From Prorocentrum cordatum (taxonomy: Eukaryota; Sar; Dinophyceae; Prorocentrales; Prorocentraceae): 64,000 nucleotides of DNA. How positions within the stretch are numbered: position 1 is the stretch's first letter; every line of letters starts with the position of its first letter. The translations under genes were made by a program, and so were the position numbers. The stretch covers positions 41,001 to 105,000 of the forward strand of contig CAUYUJ010011570.1 in NCBI GenBank assembly GCA_963575745.1, given 5' to 3'. The notes under the pieces were generated by a model, which did not search any database, had not been told where the DNA came from, and saw only the letters and a program-made list of their open reading frames with translations. Shown here piece after piece: positions 20,884-31,200 of this stretch.

Positions 20884-22000
20884 ACATGATGGACCCACGA
20901 ACCCGGAAAGGGATATAGACATGTGCAGCATGGTCACGTTTTCACGATATCCAACTGGGCGACACCTCACGAAACATCCCACGAGACACCCCGCGAAACA
21001 TCCCAGGAGACACCTCACGAAACAACCCACGAGACACCTCACGAAACATTCCACGAGACACCCCGTGAAACATTCCACGAGACACCCCACGAACAGGCAA
21101 CCACTCAACCAGACACCCCACGAAACATTCCACGGGGGTGCGACTGGGTGTGGTCGTGCTGGGGTGTGGTCGTGCTGGAGTATGGTCGTGTTGGGGTGTG
21201 GTCGTGCTGGGGTGTGGTCGTGCTGGGGGGTGGTCGTGCTGGGGGGTGGTCGTGCTAGGGGGGTGGTCGTGCTGGGGGGTGGTCGTGCTGGGGCGTGGTC
21301 GTGCTGGGGCGTGGTCGTGCTGGGGCGTGGTCGTGCTGGGGTGTGGTCGTGCTGTGGTGAGGTCGTGCTGGGGTGTGGTCGTGCTGGGGTGTGGTCTTGC
21401 TGGGGTGGGGTCGTGCTGGGGTGTGGTCGTGCTGGGGTGTGGTCGTGCTGGGGGGTGGTCGTGCTGTGGTGGGGTCGTGCTGGGGTGCGTGCTGGGGTGT
21501 GGTCGTGCTGGGGTGGGTCGTGCTGGGGTGGGTCGTGCTGGGGTGTGGTCGTGCTAGGTCGTGCTGGGTGGGGTCGTGCTGGGGTGGGGTCGTGCTGGGG
21601 TGGGTCGTGCTGGGGTGTGGTCGTGCTGGGGTGGTCGTGCGGGTGGGGTCGTGCTGGGGTGTGGTCGTGCTGGGGTGTGGTCGTGCGTGCTGGGGTGTGG
21701 TCGTGCTGGGGTGTGGTCGTGCTGGGGTGTGGTCGTGCTGGGTGTGGTCGTGCGTGCGTGCTGGGGTGTGGTCGTGCTGGGATGTGTGTGGGGCGTGTGA
21801 GGTGGCCCGCACCCTGTGATTTATCGATCGGGATTTCAAAAACAAGCGTTTCGCTCGAGACATCCTCAAATTTTAATCTGCCGGCCTCCTTCGACCTCGA
21901 TATTTATCAGGGAAAAAATCCGCCGGCCTCCTTCAAGTTGGCACCGGGGGACAGGTTTACCCACTAAAAGAGAACCCTGGGCCCCCGCCCTTTCCGGGAA
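20884..22000 (+). mobile_element. Satellite-carrying element with inverted ends, copy 3
   Basis: Left CCCGGAAAGGG is at 20902-20912 and right CCCTTTCCGGG at 21988-21998. Layout is the same as copy 2: leader CATGATGGACCCACGAA, a GATATAGACATGTGCAGCA segment identical to copy 2, CACGAAACATYCC units, a 16-bp array (21145-21780) and a right module with GTTTCGCTCGAGACATCCTC, CTCGATATTTATCAGGGAAA and two CCGCCGGCCTCCTTC. It is the shortest complete copy. Only 0.9 kb separates it from copy 2, in the same orientation. Confidence 0.6.
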
Positions 22001-22660
22001 AAGTAGCACGCCATCCGCCCACGCAGGTTATAAAGCAGAACGTTTGAGGAACACTGCAGGTACCTCAAGTGAGCACCTCCAAGCAGCAGGAACCACACTG
22101 CGCAGGGACAGGAAGACGCCCCCCCGCAGCCACACTCTTTACAAGGCTGAGATTCCCCGTCATCAGGCACGCGCACACCACCATGCATCCCAAACTGCTT
22201 GTTTTTCCTTCCTGCCAGCCGTACATGTACGAGTACAACACAGCCAAGCACGATGCATGGCGCCACTCGTTCAGAGAAACGCGTATACAATCTGGACTAC
22301 AAGAAACCTTGCCCGCCTTTCCCGCACATAATGCTCCAACCAGTGTAGCGGATGACGGTAAGCGCATGTTTCGCCTCCCAACCTAGCCCCTCAACAAGAC
22401 CACGCACTGCGACTGCCTGCCTATCTCTCACGCGCGGGAAAGCGTTGTAGCCCAAGCACTCGAATGACGCTCACTGTGGCACTGTAAATGAATACGTGCC
22501 CGGGGGGGGCCCGCCGCCTTTCCGTCCGTCTAGATGCCTGATGGCGCGGTGTGTAGTTTTCCTGAATGGCTATCTCCATCAATCGATGCTGGCTAATATG
22601 CTAAGCCTTTTTGTCCATGCCAACAGATATGCGCGACAGGATTATCACCAAACTCCAATA
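22001..22660. other. No gene seen
   Basis: Non-repetitive. Short frames on both strands (for example minus 21964-22290) carry no recognised domain. Confidence 0.3.
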
Positions 22661-22710
22661 CACACATATATATATATATCTCTCTATATATATATACATA
22701 CACACACACA
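22661..22710. repeat. (TA)n/(CA)n microsatellite
   Basis: ACACATATATATATAT, then CTCTCTATATATATA, then CACACACACA. Confidence 0.95.
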
Positions 22711-22751
22711 CTAGAACCATCGCGCGCGCTTCGCGCGCGCTCAAGTTCTAG
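22711..22751. repeat. GC hairpin A
   Basis: Outer arms CTAGAAC and GTTCTAG are perfect inverses. The inner stem is CGCGCGCG, loop CTT, CGCGCGCG. Hairpin B (23373-23406) has the same design. Confidence 0.85.
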
Positions 22752-22754
22752 CTA

Positions 22755-23048
22755 GGACCCTCGTAATCGTCAGCATCGCCGTCCTCATCGCCATCATCTT
22801 CATCGTCAATGTCATCGTCATCGACATCATCATCATTACCATCACCACCACCATCAACAACACCACCATCGTCATCACCGTCGTCATCAACGCAATCGTC
22901 ATCATCGTCATTATCGTCACCCGCATAACCATCATCATCGTCATCATCGTCATCATCATTAGAATCATCTTCATCGTCGTCATCATCACCATCGTCATCG
23001 TCATCGCCATCATCGTCATCGCCATCGTCGTCCTCGCCCTCAGCATCC
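22755..23048. repeat. (CAT)n microsatellite
   Basis: CATCGTCATCACCATC-type triplets for about 290 bp. The minus-strand frame reads as poly-Asp or poly-Met. Confidence 0.95.
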
Positions 23049-23159
23049 CTCCCCAGGACCGAGCGTCTTGGCAACTGGGGTTGTGGACCTGATGCCGCCA
23101 TGCCTGGGTGATGGCCAGTGGCCTGCTGGATGCCTGTTCGGATATGGGTGGTGGAAGTT

Positions 23160-23315
23160 GTTCGGAGGCCTCTTGGAGAGCTCTAGGGGGGCTCTTGGGT
23201 ACTTCGTGGTTGCCTCTTGGGGCCTCTTGGGAGTCTCCTGGGGGCCTCTTGAAAGCCTCTTGGGGCTTCCCGGGGGCCTCTGGAGGGCCTCTTGGGGAAT
23301 CCTGGGGGCTTCTTG
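23160..23315. repeat. GGCCTCTTGGGG minisatellite
   Basis: GGGGCCTCTTGGGAG and variants repeat about ten times. It is the inverse orientation of the CCCCAAGAGGCC words at 300-430. Confidence 0.7.
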
Positions 23316-23372
23316 AGTCCTCTGTTTGGCGAGGGCTCGAGATGACGGTTCGTGTTCCCCCTCTGTGTCCTC

Positions 23373-23406
23373 GAACCACGCGCGCGCTTCGCGCGCGTTT
23401 AGGTTC
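23373..23406. repeat. GC hairpin B
   Basis: Outer GAACC and GGTTC, inner ACGCGCGCG, loop CTT, CGCGCGCGT. It lies about 660 bp after hairpin A. Confidence 0.85.
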
Positions 23407-23409
23407 TTG

Positions 23410-24640
23410 TCGATTCTGGACACGGCTTCAATATCTAAGCGAGTTGTCCCGTTGACGTATAGTTGATGTTCGGGCGGGTACTGCGAAGCCCACGCACAAG
23501 GTTAGACTGTACCATACAACTCTTGATTCGAAGCCTTCCCAAACGGCGCGGAACAATCGCTGGCACGTTCAGCCGTGGTAGAATGCCAAGTGCCGTTTGG
23601 TATGGCTTCTGTAATCTGCTAATGGGCCCTCCGCTCTCCTGTGTGCGACTCCCTGCGTGAATCGCCTCCTGTTCTCGAGGCTCTGTTGGCGCCCAGACAT
23701 GTCTCGGCGCTCGTGAAAGCGCCTTAAGTGCCCAACATGGCTTCCCAGACGGACCTGGGAGGCCTCCTCAGCCGCCAAGATGACTCATGATGCCTCCAAG
23801 ACGGCCCAAGAGGTTCCAAAGAAGCCCAAAGTCGGGAGCGGCCAAGAGGGGGGTGTCCAAGAGGGGGGGGTGCAAATCATGACCGGCGGCATGTGCGCGG
23901 CCCAGCGGGGGGGCCAGGGACGTAATGAAACAAGAAGAGGCGCCATGAAATCTGAGGAAATATCATGGCCCCCGCCATGATATCCACCCCCCCTAGTCAT
24001 CACCCCCCTCTTTTCCGCCCCCGACAAAGAGCGCGCGAAGAGGACCCCATGAAAGGCCAACGAAACACACGTATTGATTTCCAATTGGTTTTCGATGCTT
24101 GTTGCATTGTAGTTTTTTCTACCTTCTGGCGCTCCAAGACGGCCCCAGGGGCCGGCAAGACCGCCCCAAAACCGCCCCAAGACGATGGTGGGCGGAAACC
24201 CAAGGAATCATCTTCCCGGAAAGCTGTCTGGGAAATACGATTTACCGAGGTCTGTTGGGGGCCCGCAGAGGGCCTCCCTGGGGGCCCCTTGGGGGCCTAT
24301 TGGGGCTTCCGGGGGGCCACTTGGGAACCTCACGGGGCTTCTTGGGAGCCTCTTGATGGCCTCCAGGGGCGTCCTAGGAGCCTCTCAGGCCGGAGACCTT
24401 GAAATGTCGCGCTCTTCGGGCCCTCTTGGGTCGCTCTTGGGGCTCTCTTGGGGCGCTCTCGAGGCCCTCTTGAATTATCATCTGGGGAGCCTCCTGGTCC
24501 GTCTCTGGGCTTTCTTGGGAGCCTTGGCGTGTCGTGGCGTGTTTGGGAGCGGGCCTGGGCAGTCCCAGGATCCCTGGGACCCCCCCAATCCCCCCTTATG
24601 GGGTACGGCACTGGCCCGAGTCCCCCCCCGTCTACTCCGA
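23410..24640. repeat. Gene-free stretch with CAAGACGGCC / GGGGCCTCTTGG words
   Basis: 23700-23830 and 24130-24480 carry the degenerate CCAAGACGGCC and GGGGGCCTCTTGGG vocabulary in both orientations. GGGGGGTG runs lie near 23845. The remainder is unassigned and no gene was recognised. Confidence 0.5.
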
Positions 24641-24644
24641 GATA

Positions 24645-24765
24645 TGTATGTATGTATGTTTTCATATACATAAATACACATATATATATATATATACATA
24701 CACATATATACACACATATTTATACACATACATATACATACATACATATATGTATATGTGAAAAC
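24645..24765. repeat. (TATG)n/(TA)n/(CA)n microsatellite
   Basis: TATGTATGTATGT followed by ATATATATATATACATACACA words. Confidence 0.95.
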
Positions 24766-24769
24766 GCCG

Positions 24770-25180
24770 TTCGGAGGGAGGGACAAAGATCCCCCACCAT
24801 TTAAACCAAGGGTAACCCATTGCAGATCCACCGGGCAAACATGCGATGGTGGACTCTCCAGTACGTGCGCATGTGCCCAAACCTGCAGTATACCAAGAAA
24901 AAACAACATCGAGCCTTCGAGCCAAAAGGGGTCTACGCGCCTTGGGCCGCATGGGCTTGTGAGATGTAGGTGGGGGGGAAGGGGGAGGGAGGGGGGAGAA
25001 GGGGAGAGGGAGGGATGGAGGCCAGAGGGAGGGACATCGAGGGAGTGAGGGGCAGTGGGAGAGGAGGGGAGGCCGCCGTCCTGCCCGTGGTACACGGCGT
25101 TCGAGCTCTGGGCGCGAGGGCAGCTGCCGCTCGAGGCCTCCGCGCAGCCCCTCCTCACACCACGTCCATGTCCTCGTCAC
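24770..25180. other. No gene seen; GGGAGGGA tract
   Basis: Contains a purine-rich tract at 24970-25065. No coding signal. Confidence 0.3.
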
Positions 25181-25184
25181 CCTC

Positions 25185-25400
25185 CCTCCATCCCTCTCTC
25201 CCTCCCCTCCTCCTCCTCTGCCCTCGTCCACGTCCGCGGCCTCCTTGCTCCATCCCTCCCCCTCTGCCGTCCTCCTCCTCCTCCTTCTCCTTCTCCTTCT
25301 CCTCCTCCTCCTCCTCCTCCTCCTCTTCCTCCTCCTCCTCCTCCCCTCCTCCCCCTCCTCCTCCCCCTCTTCCTCCTCCTCCTTCTCCTTTCCTTGCCCC
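25185..25400. repeat. (TCC)n pyrimidine microsatellite
   Basis: CTCCTC triplets with TTCTCC interruptions. The open frames are poly-Ser/Leu/Pro. Confidence 0.9.
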
Positions 25401-25597
25401 CTTGTCCACGTCCTCGTCATCCCCTCCCCTTCCTCCCACACACACCTCCTCCTTCGTTGGAAGCAAGAGGGCTTCCAACACATCCCCGACTCCTGACGCA
25501 ATCAAGCGACGGGGGCACATGCGTCCGCCACCGTATCCCTTCTCGTACTCTTCGTCGTCGTCCTCGTCCTCCTCCTCCTCGTGTGTGGGCAACACTT

Positions 25598-25668
25598 GTG
25601 TCTATATCCACCGCCGCTTGGAGTTTCGGGCCCCCTTCCCCAGAAACTCGAGGCGCACAGGATCGTGT
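25598..25668. repeat. Imperfect hairpin repeat, copy 3
   Basis: TATATCCACCGCCGCTTGG and GAGTTTCGGG oppose CCCCAGAAACTCGAGGCGCA. It is clearly the same unit as 8088-8160. Confidence 0.55.
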
Positions 25669-25734
25669 GAATTCATCTCCAACCCCTGCCTCAGACTTCC
25701 TCCCCACGCCCCAATCCGCCGTCCTGCCTCATGA

Positions 25735-26090
25735 GTACTCCCTCTATCCTACCACATCCCGCCTCCTTTCTACTTCCTGGTGTCTCCAAGTACATCCCCA
25801 CCATTCCTCGTCGTCCATGCTTATTATCCTCCCCCTCCTTGTCCTCACCCAACCTCCTCCTTCACGACCACCTTCTCCTTCTCCACCACCAGCATCGTCA
25901 TCGCCATCGTCGCCCCGTAGTTCTCCCCTTCATCAATCTTCTCTCCTCGCTCCTCTCCATCCTCCTACATCAGCCATCCTCATCCTACACCTTCTCATCC
26001 TTTCCAGGGCGCTACGTTCCCGGGTCCTGAGAGCCGTCCTGGTCGGCGCTCCCACTGGAGTCCTCGGAGGGGACAGGCATACCACGGGGA
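25735..26090. other. No gene seen; pyrimidine-rich
   Basis: CTCCTCCT-rich with mixed words. No gene was recognised. Confidence 0.4.
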
Positions 26091-26114
26091 CACTGCGTAG
26101 ACAGCGCAAGAATG

Positions 26115-26395
26115 AGCCTCATCATACTCATCACCAGCCTCGTCATCAGGACCAGCATCATCAGCAGCATCAGCAGCATCATCAGCATCAGCATCAACAG
26201 ATGCATCATCAGCAACAACATCATCAACATCCTCTATATATACACTTGAACATCACCATCATCATACCATCGGCGCCGCTGATTTCGTCGTCGTCGTAAT
26301 CATCGTCATCTGCACCACAAATGGCACAACCACCCACATCATCAGCACCGTCACCATACCAATACCAATGACTATCATATGTGTCGCCCTCATAA
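26115..26395. repeat. (CAT)n/(CAG)n microsatellite
   Basis: CATCATCAGCAGCATCAG-type triplets, less pure than other CAT arrays. Confidence 0.85.
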
Positions 26396-27045
26396 CCTGC
26401 CACCTTCACAGCCCAGTGGACACTACCCAGGTATCCGGGAGCCGTCAGTAGTGATGATTTACACGCTCTGCAGGGCCCCAGATCCCGAACTCAGAAAATC
26501 TATTGTGCGCCCTCATGGCCTCCGAGCGAACGAGAGGATTGTCGCGTGGTTATCCCCACGGCGCCCTAGACGCGCCGTTCTCCATACATCCAAGTTGCCA
26601 CCCGGGCCCGTGTTGGGGCTCCAGGGGGGGTTGGGCCTTCTTGGAGCCTGTGGTCAAATATGTTATAACAACTGAGCCTCCTGAAATTGCCGTATGAAAT
26701 GTGCCGTGCTCATCTGTTTGGCCTGAGGCGTATGAAGGCCCTGGAAGCTCCCACGGTCGCCATGAGATGCCCCCCAAGGCCCCCGCCCCCAAGAGAGTTC
26801 CCAGAGGCCCCAAGGACGGCCTCAAGATCCGGCGAAAGGGATGACTCGAGGGGTCCCCATGAGCCCTGCCCACAACGTCGCCCCCGAGACCACTAGCTTG
26901 CATATACGAGACCCCAATAATCATCGGAGACCTCAAGGAGCTCCCAAGATGCCCCGAAGAGGCCTCGAGACCCCAAGGAGCCTCTGAGAGACCGCTGGTA
27001 CAAGACCCAGGAACAATAGCGGAATGGGCGGAAGGGCACTGGATC
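26396..27045. other. No gene seen; weak CCCCAAGAGG words
   Basis: Contains CCCAAGGCCCC, CCCCAAGAGAG and CAAGGACGGCC words at 26770-27000, linking it to the CAAGACGGCC family. Confidence 0.35.
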
Positions 27046-27245
27046 ATCATCATCTCCACCATCCTCATCATCATCGCCGCCATCATCAACATCGTCGTCG
27101 CAATTCCCACCATCGTATCCACAACCATTACAGACATGCTTAGCACCATCAGCATCAGCATCATCAGCATCAGCATCATCATCACCATCCCATCATGATC
27201 ACCATGTTCAGCATCGTCATAATCATCATCATCAACATCATCCTT

Positions 27246-27289
<44 letters not shown>

Positions 27290-27295
27290 TATAAC
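27045..27295. repeat. (CAT)n microsatellite
   Basis: CATCATCATC triplets with GTC and CAG interruptions. It ends in a pure run at 27248-27290. Confidence 0.95.
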
Positions 27296-28060
27296 CTCAT
27301 GCCCGTGAGAATAAACACTAGGGGATAATAAAGTTCGGGGTTCAGGGAGAGATAATAAAAGTAGCCCAACAGACCTCAGCAGAATCTCGAAGTAAGAGAT
27401 GATCAAGAGGAGACCAAGCCGAGCACGTGTTGAGACATCCTTGGCGTTTAGCTTTCATAGAAATATCCTCAACAATGGCTTATCTCTCATGAAAATTGTT
27501 TTTTGTAAGTGCTCGTGTAGGGTAGCTCATGTGCCTCAGTTTCCATGGATAATCAACCCCAGAGGTAAAACAGTTCAGGCGAGCGTGGGGACAGAGAGAA
27601 ATATAAAAGAAGAAGAATACAGTAGAAGAATAATAAGAAAGAAGAAGAAGAGGAGAATAAGAAGAGGACGAAGAAAGGAACAATCCAAAGTTCCAAATCT
27701 ATCAATTTTAATGTACAAACGCTTTATGAAAATTGAATGGTTTAAGTGTTCGTGTAGGGTAGCTCATGTGCTTCATTTTCCATGGATAATCAACCCCAGG
27801 GATAAAAAAGTTCAGGCGAGCGTGAGGACAGATAGAAATATAAAAGAAGAAGAGGAAAGTAGAAGAACAATAAGAACATTGCTCGTTTCGTTTGAGTCTG
27901 CCTCCCAAAATTATTGGTTTCGCTTGACACATCCTGAAAAAGTGTGATCGCTTCGCTTGATGTTGCTATATCAACATCGCTTGATGTTGCTATCTCAACA
28001 TAGCGTTTCGAGGTGATAATGAAGTTCGGCCTCAGCGCTCGCCGCCCAATTTGAATTTTG
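27296..28060. repeat. AT-rich island with a ~240-bp direct repeat
   Basis: 27512-27655 and 27750-27880 are near-identical, including GTAGGGTAGCTCATGTGC, TTTCCATGGATAATCAACCC and AAAAGTTCAGGCGAGCGTG followed by AGAAGAAGA. A weaker third trace (GGGATAATAAAGTTCGG) is at 27325. Base composition is visibly A/T-richer than the surroundings. The 182-codon frame over it carries the same duplicated segment and is Lys/Arg-rich, so it is not accepted as a gene. Confidence 0.6.
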
Positions 28061-28119
28061 TATAGGGCGACGATAATCAACTCTAAACACTGAAGGGGAG
28101 GGTCCCTTTATTATCATCG

Positions 28120-28239
28120 GCATGCGGTTATTCATCGTCATCATCGTCATCGTCAGCGTATGCATCGTCATCACCACCACGTACCACGGCAACAAATTTT
28201 ACAACAACAGCAGCAACAACATCACCAACATCAACGTTC

Positions 28240-28281
<42 letters not shown>

Positions 28282-28500
28282 GCATCATCAACCAACAACC
28301 AACAACCAACAACAACAACACCACCACCAACAACAACAACAACAACAACAACAACACATCCGCAACAGCAACACTACGAACACTACGATACATCATGGGC
28401 ATGATCTTCACCGTCATCATCCACATCAACATCATCATCATCGACAACCTCATCATTATCACCGTCACCATCGTCGTGACCATCACCACCACCATTTCAT
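28120..28500. repeat. (CAT)n, (CAA)n/(CAG)n compound microsatellite
   Basis: CATCGTCATCGTC, then ACAACAACAACAGCAACAAC runs, then CATCATCCACATCAACATC. It abuts the left end of element 4. Confidence 0.95.
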
Positions 28501-28506
28501 CATCAC

Positions 28507-30026
28507 ACATGATCGACCCACGAACCCGGAAAGGAATATAAAACTGTAAGGCATGACAACGTTTCAAAGACACCTGATTGGGCGACAGGCAAATGCACTG
28601 CTGAATGTATCGATCTTGATTTAATGTGCCGAGGGCTGTGCGATGCTACGCCGTGCTGAACTGCGATGTGCCATGCCGCGATGGTGCTCTCTATACATAT
28701 ATATAGCGTTGTGGATCGAGTCCTCCCTGGTATCCGAATCATGACCGAACTGATCTGGATCGTAAGCTCGAGCTGCCTCAGCAGACTGCCCCAGAACTAT
28801 TCGACAGAAGGGACATGCCAGGAGGACGCGCCGCGGAACGTCCCAAGGGACGCGCCAGGCGACGTGCCAGGGGACGTGCCATGGGGACGCACCGCGGGAC
28901 GTGCCAAGGGGACGCGCTATGGACGTGCCGCGGGACGTGCAGGGAGACGCGCCGCGCGACGTGCCAGGTGGACTCGCCACGGAACGTGCCAAGGAACGTG
29001 CCAAGGTGCAATGTTGAGTGTATCGATCTTGATGTACCGTGCCGAGGGCTGTGCTGTGCTGGGCCGTGCTGAACTGCGATGTGCCATGCCGCGATGTTGC
29101 TCATATAGCGTTGTGGATCGAGTCCTCTTTGCATCCGAGTCCTGACCGAACTGATATGGATCGTAAGCTCGAGCTGCCTGAGCACATGGTAGCTGCCCCT
29201 GAACAATTCGACAGGGGGGCATGCCAGGAGGACGCTCCGCAGAACGTACCAAAAAACGCGCCAGGCGACGTGCCAGGGGACGTGCAATGGGCACGCACCA
29301 CGGGACATGCCAAGGGGACGCGCTACGGAACGTGCCAATGGACGTGCACCGCGCGAAGTGCCAGGGGGACTCGCCACGGGACGCCCCACGGAACGTGCCA
29401 GGCAACATGCCAGGCTGCAATGCTAAGGGTATCGATATTGATGTACCGCGCCGAGGGCTGTGCTGTGCCTGGGCGACCTGGACACGTGAAAACACGCGTT
29501 GCGCTCACGACGTTCTCATCACATCCTCATGCTAGACATCCGCCTGGGCAACCTGGACACGTGCAAACAAGCGTCTCGATCGAGACTTTCTCGACACATC
29601 TTCATGCTAGACATCCGCCTGGTCGACGAGGACGCGTGGAAGCAAGCGTCTCGCTCGAGACATCCTCAACAAATCCTCATGCTAGACATCTGTCTGGGCA
29701 ACCTGGAGGCGTGAAACCGAGCGTCTCGCTCGAGACATCCTCAAGACCAGGGCACGTGAAAACAAGCACTTCACTTGAGAGATCTTCTGAATTCAGGCCC
29801 CCAGGACCGAGAGGACAATCTATAGCACAAAACAAGCGTTTCGCTCGAGACATCCTCACTAAATTATGAAGAACTAGCGTTTCGCTAGGGACATCCTCCA
29901 ATTTTAATTCGCCGGCCCTACGCGACCTTGATATTTATCGCAAAAAAAAATCCGCTGGCCCTACAGCCGTCAGATCCGGGGGCAAACCCCTAAAAGAGAA
30001 CCCTGGGCCTGTGCCCTTTCCGGGAA
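28507..30026 (+). mobile_element. Element with inverted ends, copy 4 (different interior)
   Basis: The left end ACATGATCGACCCACGAA then CCCGGAAAGGA (28525-28535) differs from the other copies at two positions. The right end CCCTTTCCGGG at 30014-30024 and AAAAGAGAACCCTGGGCC are conserved. The interior lacks the 16-bp array. Instead it holds two tandem copies of a 410-bp unit (starts near 28608 and 29019, with a third start at 29428), GGACGTGCCA-rich minisatellite inside each unit, then a series of GTTTCGCTCGAGACATCCTC motifs. This shows that the ends are conserved while the cargo is replaced. Confidence 0.55.
28608..29465. repeat. 410-bp tandem repeat inside element 4
   Basis: Starts marked by TATCGATCTTGATNTA and GCCGAGGGCTGTGC at 28608, 29019 and 29428 (spacings 411 and 409). 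Each full unit continues with GCGTTGTGGATCGAGTCCTC, GTAAGCTCGAGCTGCCT and a run of GGACGTGCCA-like words. The third unit is cut off after about 40 bp. Confidence 0.9.
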
Positions 30027-30560
30027 AAGGTCGCTGGAACCCTCCAAACGTTCATCCTGAATAATATGTTTCTGGATCGACGGATCGGTACCTGAAGGTC
30101 CGAAGGCCCGAAACGAGCCACTGGTGGCCGATCCACGAGGAGCGGTGGGGGTGGAGGAAGAAGCCATCCATCCGACGGCTCAATTATGTTCGAAACATAT
30201 GAACATCGTTCAACCGATCCCCATCCCCTCCGGCATACCGAGATATATGCATGTACTGCTCCTTCGAGTTTGGCGAGACCTGTCCCAATACGGGGGTGCG
30301 CTGAGATAGCAGGGCCCGATGGAGATGGAGATGTGTTAGACGATGCTCGTGACGTGTGCCCTTGGACCACTCGACTCCTTTCCCAGGGGGCTGTTTTTCA
30401 CTCCGAATCGCTTGTTGACCGCCCCTCGATGACGGCCTCCCGATGCCGGAGAATCAGGAGACACCAGCCGCCTCGATGCTGTCCGATATCGCCACATGCC
30501 TGGATGAATGGAAGGAGGAGGAAAAGAAGTAGGATCATGGGGAACAGTGGAGAAGAAGAA
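30027..30560. other. No gene seen
   Basis: Non-repetitive and without a recognised product. Confidence 0.3.
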
Positions 30561-30564
30561 GAAG

Positions 30565-30569
30565 AAGGG

Positions 30570-30626
<57 letters not shown>

Positions 30627-30668
30627 CGATGATGATGAGGAGGAGGAGGAGGAGGAGGAGGAGGAGAA
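30565..30668. repeat. (GAA)n, (GAT)n, (GGA)n microsatellite
   Basis: GAAGAAGAAG, then about 20 GAT triplets, then GAGGAGGAGG. Confidence 0.97.
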
Positions 30669-31200
30669 GCCTCACTGGCTCAGGCCAGCCATCGCTCAGG
30701 CACGTGCTCGTTTGCGAGGATTTCACAACGCACCTGCGCTGAAATCACCCGTGCAGCAGTAACAGTTGGGCTCGCAGTGGTTGCTTCAGCTCGTCTTGCT
30801 TTGGCGCGAGATCTCATCGTGAAAAGAGCGCCTGCGCACGTCACGGTCGGGTGCACCGCCGACCATGTGCAAGCCAAAGCAAACATCAGGACGCAGCAAT
30901 CCCGCGGCAGGATATACCAGTCCCGCGGCAGTACCTCGATGGTCTCTCGTTCTCTACTCCTGGTCGCCTAATGTTGCATCACCCAGAACACCCATGGCAG
31001 TCACTGCTGATCGAGGCCACTTGCACAAAGATAATTGCAGTGAGATTTGCCTCTGGCTCGATTCCCAATCGGTACCACCAGCACCACCTTGTGAACGCGA
31101 AGGACACCATGACAGCAACCGAGGTGCAAGATACAAAGTCGTGCATCTCTGGAGTCAGATCGGAAGCATCGACAGCCTCGGCAGCATCCTGTACACCAGC
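30669..31200. other. Unassigned; possibly upstream part of decayed gene
   Basis: Short plus-strand frames alternate (30851-31339 and 30865-31350) without a domain. This may be the decayed 5' part of the coding stretch that follows. Confidence 0.25.
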
